Below the pieces are notes generated by a model. It was not told the DNA's origin, did not search any database, and was given only the letters and a program-made list of their open reading frames with translations. Source: Collimonas sp. OK412 (lineage in GTDB: Bacteria > Pseudomonadota > Gammaproteobacteria > Burkholderiales > Burkholderiaceae_D). From it: a stretch of DNA of 35,125 nucleotides. Location: assembly GCF_900112135.1 (NCBI RefSeq), contig NZ_FOLC01000036.1:1-35125 (forward strand). The letters are read 5' to 3'. The position numbers and the translations under genes are program-made. Below are positions 24,055 through 32,620 of the stretch, one piece after another. The stretch's first letter is position 1. Each line of letters begins with the position of its first letter.

Positions 24055-24307
24055 CGGCTTCCTGCTGACAAAAGTAGACCATATCGACCTCGGCGGCGCA
24101 CACCGCCCACGCCGCCTCTGCCCGCTCCAGGGCGAGATTCAACGCCCCGTTAGTCCTGGGCGCTGCCGCCGGCAGCTGACAGCGCGTCACCGCTGGGCAG
24201 GCGTTCAGCGTAAGCTGCGGCGCCGGTGACAGCGGCGCGCTCCCGCAGCCGGGCAATAGCGTCAGGCAAAGGAGCATCGGCCCAGCTGCGGATGGTGGCG
24301 TTTTCAT
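24032..24307 (-). CDS. Rz1-like outer-membrane spanin lipoprotein (LysC)
   Basis: ATG at 24307 gives 91 residues with a hydrophobic leader and lipobox-like LLPGC, then a Pro-rich region (GSAPLSPAPQL). It starts out of frame inside the i-spanin gene, the usual nested Rz/Rz1 layout, and extends past its stop. With the i-spanin it fuses inner and outer membranes at the last lysis step. Confidence 0.85.
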   Translation of the reverse strand: MKTPPSAAGPMLLCLTLLPGCGSAPLSPAPQLTLNACPAVTRCQLPAAAPRTNGALNLALERAEAAWAVCAAEVDMVYFCQQEADVQAKKP

Positions 24308-24572
24308 GCTGGAGGTTTTCAATCAGGTTCTCCCGTTCGGTGAGGGTGGCGGCAATGCTGTTGCGCTCGCCCTGCAGTTTGGCCGCGGCCCTTTTGTCCC
24401 TGTCTGCCGCGGCCTTCAGCGTCTTGATCGTGCCGTCCCGGTCGCGGGTCGCCTGCTCGGCATCCTTGATCCTGCTTTGCGCCTCTTTCAGACCGTTGTA
24501 TTGGACATAGATCACCAGGCCCAGCGCACCGACGAACAGGGCCGATATCAGGCTTTTGACGATCATCTCCAT
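24150..24572 (-). CDS. Rz-like inner-membrane spanin (LysB)
   Basis: 140 residues: an N-terminal membrane anchor (IVKSLISALFVGALGLVIYVQY) followed by a long coiled coil (EAQSRIKDAEQATRDRDGTIKTLKAAADRDKRAAAKLQGE), the i-spanin plan. It overlaps the endolysin end by 10 bases. An in-frame ATG two codons on could also be used. Confidence 0.87.
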   Translation of the reverse strand: MEMIVKSLISALFVGALGLVIYVQYNGLKEAQSRIKDAEQATRDRDGTIKTLKAAADRDKRAAAKLQGERNSIAATLTERENLIENLQHENATIRSWADAPLPDAIARLRERAAVTGAAAYAERLPSGDALSAAGGSAQD

Positions 24573-25018
24573 AGGCCAATCCTTGTGCCGCGGCTGTCGA
24601 TCGTCAGCACCTGGCGGCGCGGTGTCTTACCCTCGACCGCAATGCCCAGGTGGACCCAGATCGCGCCGCCGGCACGCTCATAGATCAGCTGGTCGAATTG
24701 CAGGTAGGACTTATCCAGCTTTTCGCAGATATCCATCGGTGTGCCGAATGCCGGCGCCGTGAAGTCACAGGCCAGGCCATCCAGGTGCGCACTGCTGCCG
24801 GCGCCACCGACCGCCCGGTTCAAGGCCGGACAGCGATAGCCGCTGGAAATGACCATGGCCGCGCCGCCCAGCTCCAGGCGCACCAGTTCATTAAAACGCG
24901 CCAGACGCCGCAGGTTGGCGACAATGGCCGGTGCCGGCGTGTTCACGATGCCCAGGATCCTGGCGGTGTCGCTGCGCGTAAATTCTTCCAGCGTGAAATG
25001 CTCGGTGATAAGCGTCAT
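24563..25018 (-). CDS. Endolysin, M15-family peptidase
   Basis: ATG at 25018 overlaps the holin stop (ATGA). 151 residues. The zinc peptidase pattern is visible as SSAHLDGLACDF (His and Asp ligands) and WVHLG (third ligand), with ISSGYRCPALNRAVGG before it, matching the M15_3 D-Ala carboxypeptidase-like family. It cuts peptidoglycan cross-link peptides during lysis. P2 K is a different, unrelated type of endolysin, so this is a module swap. No signal sequence, so it depends on a holin. Confidence 0.9.
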   Translation of the reverse strand: MTLITEHFTLEEFTRSDTARILGIVNTPAPAIVANLRRLARFNELVRLELGGAAMVISSGYRCPALNRAVGGAGSSAHLDGLACDFTAPAFGTPMDICEKLDKSYLQFDQLIYERAGGAIWVHLGIAVEGKTPRRQVLTIDSRGTRIGLWR

Positions 25019-25284
25019 TGGATCCCCCGGACGATGTTGGCAACGTTGCCCTGGGCGCGATAGACCAGGAGGCACAACGTAAAAGCAATGCCGACCTGCC
25101 CGAAGGAAGGGTGACCGTGACCGAGCAGGATCTCCAGGGCGCAGGTGCCGGTAAAGACAATCAGCAGCCAGGCGACCAGAGATATATGGATTCGGTAGTT
25201 CGCCAGGCCGCGCCGATAACACAGCAGCCGGATGCAGGTGCTGGCATAGGAAAGCAGTGCCAGCATGGTCAGCAATTTAGTCAT
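25015..25284 (-). CDS. Putative 3-TM phage holin
   Basis: 89 residues with three hydrophobic segments (LLTMLALLSYASTCIRLL, ISLVAWLLIVFTGTCALEILL, VGIAFTLCLLVYRA). This resembles the 3TM holin family seen in P2-like phages of Betaproteobacteria. It lies directly before the endolysin with an ATGA overlap. Which of the two membrane proteins here is the holin and which an antiholin cannot be told. Confidence 0.78.
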   Translation of the reverse strand: MTKLLTMLALLSYASTCIRLLCYRRGLANYRIHISLVAWLLIVFTGTCALEILLGHGHPSFGQVGIAFTLCLLVYRAQGNVANIVRGIQ

Positions 25285-25633
25285 GGCGACCTCCCTTGCG
25301 GATCCAGGCCGGCAGCTCGATGGTCTGGATCAGTTCAATGCCGTGCAGGGTCAGCGCAATGGCCACGGCCGATGCCACAAAAGCGGCGACGCCCGATTGT
25401 TTCAGCGGTGTGTTGTTAATCACCTCCGGCGCGGCCAGGTAGCCAATGGCCAGGGAAATGACCATATAGGCCAGGCGCTGCAGGACCGGCAAATTTTTGC
25501 TGGAGATCGCCACCAGCGTGGCGCCGGCGAAGGCGCCGATCAGCGCATTGCCGTCGATGCCGGGAAACAGCGTCGTCAACCCGACGCCGGCGGCGGCGGT
25601 GACAACAAGGGTGGTGGTGCTGGGTTCTGCCAT
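25277..25633 (-). CDS. Second holin-type membrane protein
   Basis: ATG at 25633 is preferred because GGAG lies 8 bases upstream. 118 residues with several hydrophobic helices (TLVVTAAAGVGLTTLFPGIDGNALIGAFAGATLVAI, LAYMVISLAIGYLAAPEV, GVAAFVASAVAIALTLHGI), the look of phage holin-family membrane proteins. It overlaps the 3-TM holin gene by 8 bases. Confidence 0.75.
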   Translation of the reverse strand: MAEPSTTTLVVTAAAGVGLTTLFPGIDGNALIGAFAGATLVAISSKNLPVLQRLAYMVISLAIGYLAAPEVINNTPLKQSGVAAFVASAVAIALTLHGIELIQTIELPAWIRKGGRHD

Positions 25634-25647
25634 AGATAAATCTCCAA

Positions 25648-25857
25648 TCAGTCCCAAAGGTTGACGACCTGGGCGGTTTTAGTGGGGGTTGCAGTAGGTT
25701 CCGGCAGTGCGACCAAGAGGCCGTGCGGCAGGACCGGCCCGTAGTCAGCCAGGCCGGGATTCATTTCCAGCGCGGCTTCGACCACATTGGCGGTGGCGCC
25801 CAGGTGACGCCAGCACAGCAGATCGAGCGTGTCGTGTTGTTGGGCACGCACAAGCAT
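25648..25857 (-). CDS. X: Tail protein X (LysM-like)
   Basis: ATG at 25857 overlaps the L stop (TGATG). 69 residues: QHDTLDLLCWRHLGATANVVEAALEMNPGLADYGPVLPHGLLVALPE is a single LysM-like unit typical of gpX, a small P2 tail protein. The position after L matches P2. Confidence 0.9.
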   Translation of the reverse strand: MLVRAQQHDTLDLLCWRHLGATANVVEAALEMNPGLADYGPVLPHGLLVALPEPTATPTKTAQVVNLWD

Positions 25858-26348
25858 CAAATCAGCTCGACGGTCAGGTGCGTGCGGCCGATGATGTCGG
25901 CAATGGCCCAATGGGCATTACGCCGCTGCTCGCCTGGGGCGATGTCCAGCGCTTCCATCATCTTCTTGTCGGACAGAGACGAGGCGGTGCTGTCGTAATC
26001 GCGGTAACGCTCGATCAGATCCGCCTTTGCCGTGCAGTAGACGGCGCGTCGGTAGTGGGCAATGAGAATACTCTCGCGGTCGATGCGCTCCGCCGGCACT
26101 GCCGACAGCGTTGTATAGCCGGCGGCGGCCTGCCGCAGCTTCCAGTCGCGCAGCTCGTTATTGACGTGCAGAATGGCGGCAATGACCGCCTGCCGCAGCC
26201 GCACATCAGTGACCGTGCCGTCCAGGCGCATGGCGTCGCGCATCTGGGATAGATGGATATCGACATAGAAACCATCGTTTTCCGCCACGGAGGAAACCGG
26301 CGGTTCGGTCTGGGAAGGTGTCGACGGTTCAACAGCAAGAAAGCTCAT
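25857..26348 (-). CDS. L: Head completion protein L
   Basis: ATG at 26348 gives 163 residues (MSFLAVEPSTPSQ...). The body VTDVRLRQAVIAAILHVNNELRDWKLRQAAAGYTTL and AHYRRAVYCTAKADLIERYRDYDST is the gpL family pattern. It closes the filled head before tail joining. The ribosome site is weak. 96 bases separate it from M. Confidence 0.92.
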   Translation of the reverse strand: MSFLAVEPSTPSQTEPPVSSVAENDGFYVDIHLSQMRDAMRLDGTVTDVRLRQAVIAAILHVNNELRDWKLRQAAAGYTTLSAVPAERIDRESILIAHYRRAVYCTAKADLIERYRDYDSTASSLSDKKMMEALDIAPGEQRRNAHWAIADIIGRTHLTVELI

Positions 26349-26444
26349 AAGGTTTTTCTTAAAAAACGGCGGTGGGCGGGCGTCATACCTGGTTGACAAG
26401 CATCGGTAATCGACCCGCGCCGCCGTGCGCCAGGGGGTGCTCGT

Positions 26445-27161
26445 TTAACCTTGTTCCGCTTTCTTCAAGCGGCGTTCAAGGATCTCAATATCTTTCTTGA
26501 CGCCCGCGCCTTGAAACAGCTCCAGGGCGCGGGTCAGGCTGCCATGTGCCGCCTGGGCGTACAGCAACGACTGGTCGACCAGGTCGCGCTTATCGTCGCC
26601 GTCATTGGCCAGTATCAGCAACGCATAGCCCAGTGCTTTGTGCAGCTTGGCCCGGGCCTGGTCCGGCGCGTCGCTGCCCTCGGTCAATTCGCCGATCTCG
26701 GCAAGAATGTTGACGGCCAGCGCCGGATCCTCGGCCAGCTTCCCGTGCAGGAATGCCTCAGAAAATTCATCCAGCAGCATCGTCGGGATATCGCGGTTGT
26801 ACTGGTCCGGCAACGTCATCTTGTGCGTCACCGCATAACGCGCCATCTGCGCGGCTCGCTCGTAGTCGCCGGCGTCGATAGACCAGACCAGGATGGTGGT
26901 CAGCACATCGTCCTGGCCGCCCTTCCCTTTTGCTAATACGCCATCAATCCAGGCGCGATAGTTCGGCAACAGCTGGGCCTTCAATGCCACCTTGCTTTTG
27001 ATCGACTGGATATTTTTCAGGCGACGCCGATCCTCAAGCAGCTGGTACAGCTGCAGCTCGTACTGCGACCCGGTGGTAGGGCCGCCGGGGTCGGCGCTGG
27101 CCGCGGCCAGCTCGGCCAGCACGCGGGCCTTGTGGCGCTGGGCGGGAGACAATTCACGCAT
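26445..27161 (-). CDS. M: Terminase small subunit M
   Basis: 238 residues of the P2 gpM family: SPAQRHKARVLAEL at the N-terminus and YELQLYQLLEDRRRLKNIQSIKSKVALKAQLLPNYRAWIDGVL. It works with P to cut cos DNA and start packaging. It ends 96 bases before L and begins 1 base after the N stop. Confidence 0.93.
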   Translation of the reverse strand: MRELSPAQRHKARVLAELAAASADPGGPTTGSQYELQLYQLLEDRRRLKNIQSIKSKVALKAQLLPNYRAWIDGVLAKGKGGQDDVLTTILVWSIDAGDYERAAQMARYAVTHKMTLPDQYNRDIPTMLLDEFSEAFLHGKLAEDPALAVNILAEIGELTEGSDAPDQARAKLHKALGYALLILANDGDDKRDLVDQSLLYAQAAHGSLTRALELFQGAGVKKDIEILERRLKKAEQG

Positions 27162-27162
27162 C

Positions 27163-28167
27163 TCAGGCCACCAGTTCGATGTTTTCGATAAAAGCGCCTA
27201 GACCGAAGTCTTCAACCACATACGCGTCATTGGACGATTCGTAGTTCTCGATACGGTCGCGCTTGGCCTCATCGACTACTCGGCGCCGGCGGCCGCCCTC
27301 TTGCCAGTAAATAGAGAGATTGTCGAAACGGGTGATCAGAATGGCGTGTTCCGGAAAATACGGGACAGTCGCCGCCTGCAGGGCGCCTATTCTCTTTTGG
27401 CTGATGACGATGTCGGCCGCCAGCGTCTCGGTCGGCGCCTGCTTGGTGTTCACCAGGGGGAAATACTTGTCGTGCAACAGGCCCCGGCCGACAATGGCAA
27501 CTAAACCGCTATCCTGCTGATACCAGGAATCCAGCAAAGTAAGGGCGTCGTACACCGCTGCGTCCAGGTTGGCGTAATCGCCGCCGGCGCCGACCACCAC
27601 TTTGCCCGGCGTTTTACCCTCATGCATCACGCGCTGGGGCGCCTGTTCCCGATAATGCTGCAGCCAGCCCTTGTTCACATCCTGCAGCATCGGATTTTTG
27701 ACGAGGTCCGTATCGGCGGCAACGCTGGCGCCATGGAAACCGATCACCATGCGGTCCAGCGCCTGGCGCTGCAGGATGACGTTGGCAATGCGCTGCTGGA
27801 AGTCGGGGAATTTCGCCCAGGCATCGAGCTTGGCGTAGCCGACATGGGTGTCGAAGTTCGTTTTTTCGCAGCGGTAGCGATGGTTGTCCAGGTTCGTGAG
27901 ATCCCGGGTCTTGCGGTCGGCCTTGTCGGTATTGGTGCGGCCGGCAATCGGGCCAGAGATACCCAGGCCCAGCTTCTCGCCTTCCAGCTCGGTCACGCCG
28001 ATGATATTGATCTTGCCCAGGAATTCGCTGGACTCCTGCATGCGGGTTTCCAGCTTCTGCTGGATGCTAGGATCCACGCTAAACGTCTCGGCAGCGCTGC
28101 CGGCGCCATTTAATTGCGCCAGGCGTTGCGCATATTGGTTATAGGCGATTCGGGTATTTTTTTTCAT
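27163..28167 (-). CDS. N: Major capsid protein N
   Basis: 334 residues, P2 gpN family: MKKNTRIAYNQYAQRLAQLNG, ESSEFLGKINIIGVTELEGEKLGLGI and RKTRDLTNLDNHRYRCEKTNFDTHVGYAKLDAWAKFPDFQQRI. It forms the icosahedral shell after trimming by O. AGGAG precedes the ATG. Confidence 0.96.
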   Translation of the reverse strand: MKKNTRIAYNQYAQRLAQLNGAGSAAETFSVDPSIQQKLETRMQESSEFLGKINIIGVTELEGEKLGLGISGPIAGRTNTDKADRKTRDLTNLDNHRYRCEKTNFDTHVGYAKLDAWAKFPDFQQRIANVILQRQALDRMVIGFHGASVAADTDLVKNPMLQDVNKGWLQHYREQAPQRVMHEGKTPGKVVVGAGGDYANLDAAVYDALTLLDSWYQQDSGLVAIVGRGLLHDKYFPLVNTKQAPTETLAADIVISQKRIGALQAATVPYFPEHAILITRFDNLSIYWQEGGRRRRVVDEAKRDRIENYESSNDAYVVEDFGLGAFIENIELVA

Positions 28168-28227
28168 GCGGTCATGCTCCTGTCGGGTATGGGGTCAAAA
28201 TGGGAATCTGGCGGCCGGCGGCAACGC

Positions 28228-29082
28228 TTAGAATTCGGCTTGCAGTGCGCCATCGCCGCCGGTAGCTGCCGGCCGCTGTGTCGAGTTAGCGTCGGTGCTG
28301 TCGATCTGTTGCTTGAAGGCGGCAAAAGCGTCGTTAGACTCCTTCAGCGCCGCTTCCAGCGTTTCGATGCGCGTCACTGCAGCGGCATACTGCTCGGCGT
28401 TCTCGCCCACATGCGCGGCCAGCGTCGAGACGGCCTCGGTAATGTCGGCGAACTGCATCTGGTCGGCACTGGTTTTACTGGTAAAGCGTTTCAGGATGGC
28501 TTTGACGGCGTCGGACAATTTGATTCCTTCAGGTTCGGTAATTGGGTCTTCTTCGAATTCCAGCGCGGTTTCGACCGCTGCTGTAAACAGGTTGCCGGGA
28601 TCTTGCTTGCGGCTGGTAAAAGGGTTGCTGTCGGGGTGCTGCGCGGCGAATGACAGCACCTCGGTGCCGAGACTGGCCGGACTGTCGGTGACGGCTAGGC
28701 CGACCAGGTAAGCCTGATCCGTATCAGCAAATTTCGGATTGATCTCGATGCTGGTATAGATCTTCTGGCGGGCCTTATTCATCGCCACCAGCTCGGGCGT
28801 GGGCGAGATCTGCGCAAACAGGGCCAGCTTCTTGGCGCCGCCGATGGTCACCTCTTCCGCTTTCACGGCGGTGACATCGCCGTAGGCTTTAAATTCGCCG
28901 TTCGACCAGGTGCTGCGCAGGTGTTCCATCCAGATCCGCGCACCGTACAGATCGGGATCGAAGTTGGCCGCCATCTGTTGAATAAAGGCTCGGTCAATCA
29001 CACGGCCGTCGGTGGTGGCGCCTTCGACGGCGACCCGGAAGAATTTCGATTTTTTGGTTGCCGCAGGCGTATTTTTCGACAT
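28228..29082 (-). CDS. O: Capsid scaffold and protease O
   Basis: ATG at 29082 gives 284 residues. The serine protease triad known in P2 O is present at equivalent sites: Asp25 (DGRVIDR), His54 (WMEHLR) and Ser111 (YTSIEINP). The C-terminal part (EAVSTLAAHVGENAEQYAAAVTRIETLEAALKESNDAFAAFKQQI) is a coiled-coil scaffold. It guides assembly, then cuts N, L and itself. First gene of the O-to-S operon, divergent from P. Confidence 0.95.
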   Translation of the reverse strand: MSKNTPAATKKSKFFRVAVEGATTDGRVIDRAFIQQMAANFDPDLYGARIWMEHLRSTWSNGEFKAYGDVTAVKAEEVTIGGAKKLALFAQISPTPELVAMNKARQKIYTSIEINPKFADTDQAYLVGLAVTDSPASLGTEVLSFAAQHPDSNPFTSRKQDPGNLFTAAVETALEFEEDPITEPEGIKLSDAVKAILKRFTSKTSADQMQFADITEAVSTLAAHVGENAEQYAAAVTRIETLEAALKESNDAFAAFKQQIDSTDANSTQRPAATGGDGALQAEF

Positions 29083-29155
29083 GGTGGTCTCGACAAAGTG
29101 TGGATACAAGATTCAGGACTCCATAGTCGACCTTGACGCGTGCTGACTCAATGAT

Positions 29156-29188
29156 CAGAGGGTTGATAAGGCGGTTATCAACCCTCTG
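29156..29188. promoter_or_regulatory. Palindrome between divergent O and P: candidate late operator
   Basis: CAGAGGGTTGATAA (29156-29169), 5-base spacer GGCGG, TTATCAACCCTCTG (29175-29188): 14-base perfect arms. The central 25 bases share both 10-base arms with the site before V. The centre at 29172 is 56 bases from the P start and 90 from the O start. Lying between divergent genes, it is not a terminator. Confidence 0.7.
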
Positions 29189-29227
29189 CTTTCCCCGCTA
29201 CACGCGCGCGACGCATACGCTTGCGGC

Positions 29228-31015
29228 ATGTCTGAACTGATCGTTGAACGCCCCGCCGAAATCGAACCCGAAGTGGATCCACGCCGCATTGCCAAGCACC
29301 TGTACTGGCAAGGCTGGCGCGTCACGTCCATCGCCAAGCATCTGCAGCAGGCGAGAACGACCATTGAAAGCTGGAAGACCCGTGACGAATGGGACAAGGC
29401 GACGCCGCTGGAAAAGATCGAAGCGACGCTGGAATCGCGCCTGGTGCAACTGATCTGCAAGGATGCCAAGACCGGCGGCGATTTCAAGGAAATTGACCTG
29501 CTGATGCGCCAGGTGGTGCAGACCGCCCGTGTGCGCCGCTACGAGGCGCCGGGCGGCAACGAGGTCGACCTCAATCCGAAGCTGGCGAACCGCAACGCCG
29601 AACCCAAGAAAAAGCCGACCAGGAACGATTTCAGCGAGGAGCAGAAAGACAAGCTGCTGGAGGCGTTCAGGGATTCCCTATTCGACTACCAGAAGGTATG
29701 GCATCGCAACGGCGACCAGAGAACGCGGGTGATCCTGAAATCGCGCCAGATCGGCGCTACTTGGTACTTTGCCCGGGAGGCGCTGGCCGACGCCATGCAG
29801 ACCGGCCGCAATCAGATCTTCCTGTCGGCCTCCAAGGCGCAAGCGCACGTTTTTAAGCAGTACATCATCCAGTTCGCCAAGGAGGCCGCCGGCATCGAGC
29901 TGGCCGGCGATCCGATTGTGTTGCCGAACGGTGCCCATCTGTATTTTCTCGGCACCAATGCGAGAACAGCCCAGGGCTACCACGGCAACTTCTACTTTGA
30001 CGAATTTTTCTGGACGCATAACTTCCAGGAGCTGAACAAGGTCGCGTCCGGCATGGCGCTGCATAAGCAATGGCGCAAAACCTACTTTTCGACACCGTCC
30101 TCGATCACACACCAGGCGTATCCGTTCTGGACCGGAGAGCTGTTCAACAAGCGCCGGGCCAAAGCTGACCAGGTCGACATCGATATCAGCCATTTGCGGC
30201 TATCCAGCGGTTTTACGGGCGAGGACAAGATGTGGCGCCAGATCGTCACGATCCTGGATGCCGAGCGCGGCGGCTGCAATCTGTTCGACATCGATGAGCT
30301 GCGCAATTTCGAATACAGCCCCGACCAGTTCGAAAATTTATTAATGTGCAACTTCATCGACGACACGCAATCCGTGTTTCCGTTGATGGCGTTGCAGCGC
30401 TGCATGATCGATTCCTGGGTCAGCTGGGACGACTATAAGCCGTTCGCCAGCCGTCCCTTCGGCGACCGGCCGGTCTGGATCGGCTACGACCCATCACTAA
30501 CTGGCGACAGCGCTGGCTGCGTGGTGATCGCGCCCCCCTTGGTGGCTGGTGGCAAATTCCGCATCCTTGAGCGCTTCCAGTGGCGCGGCATCGACTTCGA
30601 AGCGCAGGCCAAGGCAATCAAGGAGATGACGACCCGCTACAACGTCGCCTATATCGGCATCGACACGACCGGCATGGGGATCGGCGTCTATCCCTTGGTA
30701 AGGCAATTCTTTCCGGGGGTGACGGCGATCAACTACTCGCCGGAAGTCAAGACCCGGATGGTACTCAAAGCCCAAAACATCGTGAATAAGGCGCGGCTGG
30801 AGTTCGATGCCGGCTGGACTGACATTGCGCAGTCGTTCATGACCATCCGCAAGACCCTCACCACCAGCGGGCGGCAAGTGACCTATGACGCCGGCCGCAC
30901 CGATGAAACCGGCCACGCCGACCTGGCGTGGGCCTGCATGCACGCCCTCGACCACGAGCCGTTCGAGGGCGCCAATGAAAACACGCAATCCTTTATGGAG
31001 ATTTACACATCATGA
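29228..31015 (+). CDS. P: Terminase large subunit P
   Basis: 595 residues, P2 gpP family. The N-terminal HTH-like part (YWQGWRVTSIAKHLQQARTTIESWKTR), a Walker A-like SRQIGATWYFARE near 176-188, Walker B NFYFDEFFW and a C-terminal RNase H-like nuclease (WIGYDPSLTGDSAGCVV, YIGIDTTGMG, GHADLAWACMHAL). It drives packaging and cuts DNA at cos. No good ribosome site is visible. Its end overlaps Q by 4 bases. Confidence 0.96.
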   Translation: MSELIVERPAEIEPEVDPRRIAKHLYWQGWRVTSIAKHLQQARTTIESWKTRDEWDKATPLEKIEATLESRLVQLICKDAKTGGDFKEIDLLMRQVVQTARVRRYEAPGGNEVDLNPKLANRNAEPKKKPTRNDFSEEQKDKLLEAFRDSLFDYQKVWHRNGDQRTRVILKSRQIGATWYFAREALADAMQTGRNQIFLSASKAQAHVFKQYIIQFAKEAAGIELAGDPIVLPNGAHLYFLGTNARTAQGYHGNFYFDEFFWTHNFQELNKVASGMALHKQWRKTYFSTPSSITHQAYPFWTGELFNKRRAKADQVDIDISHLRLSSGFTGEDKMWRQIVTILDAERGGCNLFDIDELRNFEYSPDQFENLLMCNFIDDTQSVFPLMALQRCMIDSWVSWDDYKPFASRPFGDRPVWIGYDPSLTGDSAGCVVIAPPLVAGGKFRILERFQWRGIDFEAQAKAIKEMTTRYNVAYIGIDTTGMGIGVYPLVRQFFPGVTAINYSPEVKTRMVLKAQNIVNKARLEFDAGWTDIAQSFMTIRKTLTTSGRQVTYDAGRTDETGHADLAWACMHALDHEPFEGANENTQSFMEIYTS

Positions 31016-32085
31016 CCAGAAAGCAGCAACGGCGCGCCGCGCAACGTGCCGCGACATACACGGCGGCACCGGCAGTACCAGCGGCGGCTCCAGGCGCCGG
31101 CGGCAGCATAGAGGCGTTCACCTTCGGCGATCCGACGCCGGTGCTCGACCAGAGCGAGGTGCTGGATTGTTTCGAGTGCTGGCTCAACGGCAAGTGGTAC
31201 GAGCCGCCTGTCAGCCTGGCCGGCCTGGCGAAGTCGTTTCACGCCAGCGTCCATCACAGCAGCGCCATTTATTTTAAAACCAACATCCTGGCCTCGACCT
31301 TCATCCCGAACAAATACCTGTCGCGGGACGCCTTTAAACGCTTTGCGCTGGATTTCCTGACGTTTGGTAATGGCTATCTGGAAAAACGGGGCACGCGCAG
31401 CGGCCTGGCCTTGCAGCTAAAACATGGGCTGGCGAAGTACATGCGGCGCGGCAGGGATCTGGATTCCTATTTCTTTGTGGCGGGATGGCAGCAGGAATAT
31501 GCCTTCGAGAAAGGCAGCGTTTTCCATTTGATGGACCCGGATCTGAACCAGGAGGTCTACGGCGTGCCGCAATACCTGAGTGCCCTGCAGTCGGCCTGGT
31601 TGAACGAAGCCGCTACCCTGTTTCGGCGCAAGTATTACAAGAACGGCTCCCACGCCGGCTTCGTGTTCTATATGACCGACGCCGCGGCCAACATCACTGA
31701 TGTCGACAACCTGCGCCAGGCCATGCGCGACAGCAAAGGCCCCGGCAATTTCCGCAATCTGTTCATGTACGCACCGAATGGAAAAAAAGACGGGATCCAG
31801 ATCCTGCCGGTGTCGGACGTTGCAGCTAAAGATGAGTTTTTCAATATCAAGGGTGTCACCCGCGACGACGTGCTGGCCGCCCATCGCGTGCCGCCCCAGC
31901 TAATGGGAATCATGCCGAACAATACCGGCGGCTTCGGCGCCATTGAACCAGCCGCACGGGTATTTGCCCGCAACGAACTGATGCCGCTGCAATCGCAGTT
32001 CATGACGCTCAACGACTGGTTAGGTATTGAGGTCGTGAAATTCAACGAATACGAACTACTGACAGGAGAGGATAAAAGGAAATGA
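31012..32085 (+). CDS. Q: Portal protein Q
   Basis: 357 residues of the PBSX/P2 portal family: EAFTFGDPTPVLDQSEVLDCFECWLNGKWYEPPVSLAGLAKSF, HHSSAIYFKTNILASTF, FGNGYLEK and VPPQLMGIMPNNTGGFG. It forms the DNA entry ring. The start codon overlaps the P stop (ATGA). Confidence 0.96.
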   Translation: MTRKQQRRAAQRAATYTAAPAVPAAAPGAGGSIEAFTFGDPTPVLDQSEVLDCFECWLNGKWYEPPVSLAGLAKSFHASVHHSSAIYFKTNILASTFIPNKYLSRDAFKRFALDFLTFGNGYLEKRGTRSGLALQLKHGLAKYMRRGRDLDSYFFVAGWQQEYAFEKGSVFHLMDPDLNQEVYGVPQYLSALQSAWLNEAATLFRRKYYKNGSHAGFVFYMTDAAANITDVDNLRQAMRDSKGPGNFRNLFMYAPNGKKDGIQILPVSDVAAKDEFFNIKGVTRDDVLAAHRVPPQLMGIMPNNTGGFGAIEPAARVFARNELMPLQSQFMTLNDWLGIEVVKFNEYELLTGEDKRK

Positions 32086-32327
32086 GCGACATCGCAGACC
32101 GCGCCATCTGGCGCATTGAGAAAGACGTGCATAGCGCCATAGCGCATGTCAGAAAGCAGCCTATGCTGGAATGTGACGGTCGCTGCCATTTTTGCGATGA
32201 AGCCATCGCGCACGCGCTGCTGTTTTGTAATGTGGATTGCCGAGACGATTATGACAAAGAGCTGGCAGTGCTATGGCGAACTGGTCGCCGACACAGTCTC
32301 AGATGTATAAAATATGACTTGACTTGA
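32082..32327 (+). CDS. Small zinc-finger-like protein after the portal gene
   Basis: 81 residues, starting in an ATGA overlap with Q, so it is co-translated with packaging genes. It has a likely zinc site in CDGRCHFCDEAIAHALLFCNVDCRDDY (CxxC then CxxxC). Such small Cys-rich proteins occur after Q in some P2-like phages, but I know no function. Not an Ogr homologue by its pattern. Confidence 0.7.
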   Translation: MSDIADRAIWRIEKDVHSAIAHVRKQPMLECDGRCHFCDEAIAHALLFCNVDCRDDYDKELAVLWRTGRRHSLRCIKYDLT

Positions 32328-32620
32328 TCAGAGATGTCTGAAATAAATGTCGCAAATTGACTCGAAAAAGACGATTAGTTTTCATTAGGAATCCGCACTA
32401 CATTTTGAGAATTTCGACATTCGCTAAAGTGTATTAACTTAAATTTGATCTGACATGAATTGTCAGATCAAATCTAGACCGGCCCACCATGCGATTGGCC
32501 GTAACCGTTAACACAAGCGGGCTTGGGGATTAATTAGTTAAACGCAATAGCGCTTCACTTCTTAGATTACCGAATCTTGACAAAAGCATCCTGGAAGCTG
32601 AACTTAAAACCTGGCTTCAC
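32328..32620. other. AT-rich intergenic region between packaging genes and right-hand cargo
   Basis: 293 bases without a gene, between the converging ends of the P-Q unit and the HEPN gene. In P2 the cos site lies just beyond Q, so cos may be here, but I cannot recognise it. The only clear structure is the inverted repeat at 32443-32473. Confidence 0.45.
32443..32473. terminator. 13-bp perfect hairpin between converging genes
   Basis: ATTTGATCTGACA (32443-32455), loop TGAAT, TGTCAGATCAAAT (32461-32473). It lies between two convergent units and could end transcription from both sides, although T-tracts are poor. It may also be a protein-binding dyad. Confidence 0.5.

Noticed and set aside
32479-32490. 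CCGGCCCACCAT, faintly like the tRNA-Leu 3' end (CTCGGGCACCAT), as attR
   Set aside because: Only a few bases match and the upstream T-arm sequence is absent; not enough for an attachment core.
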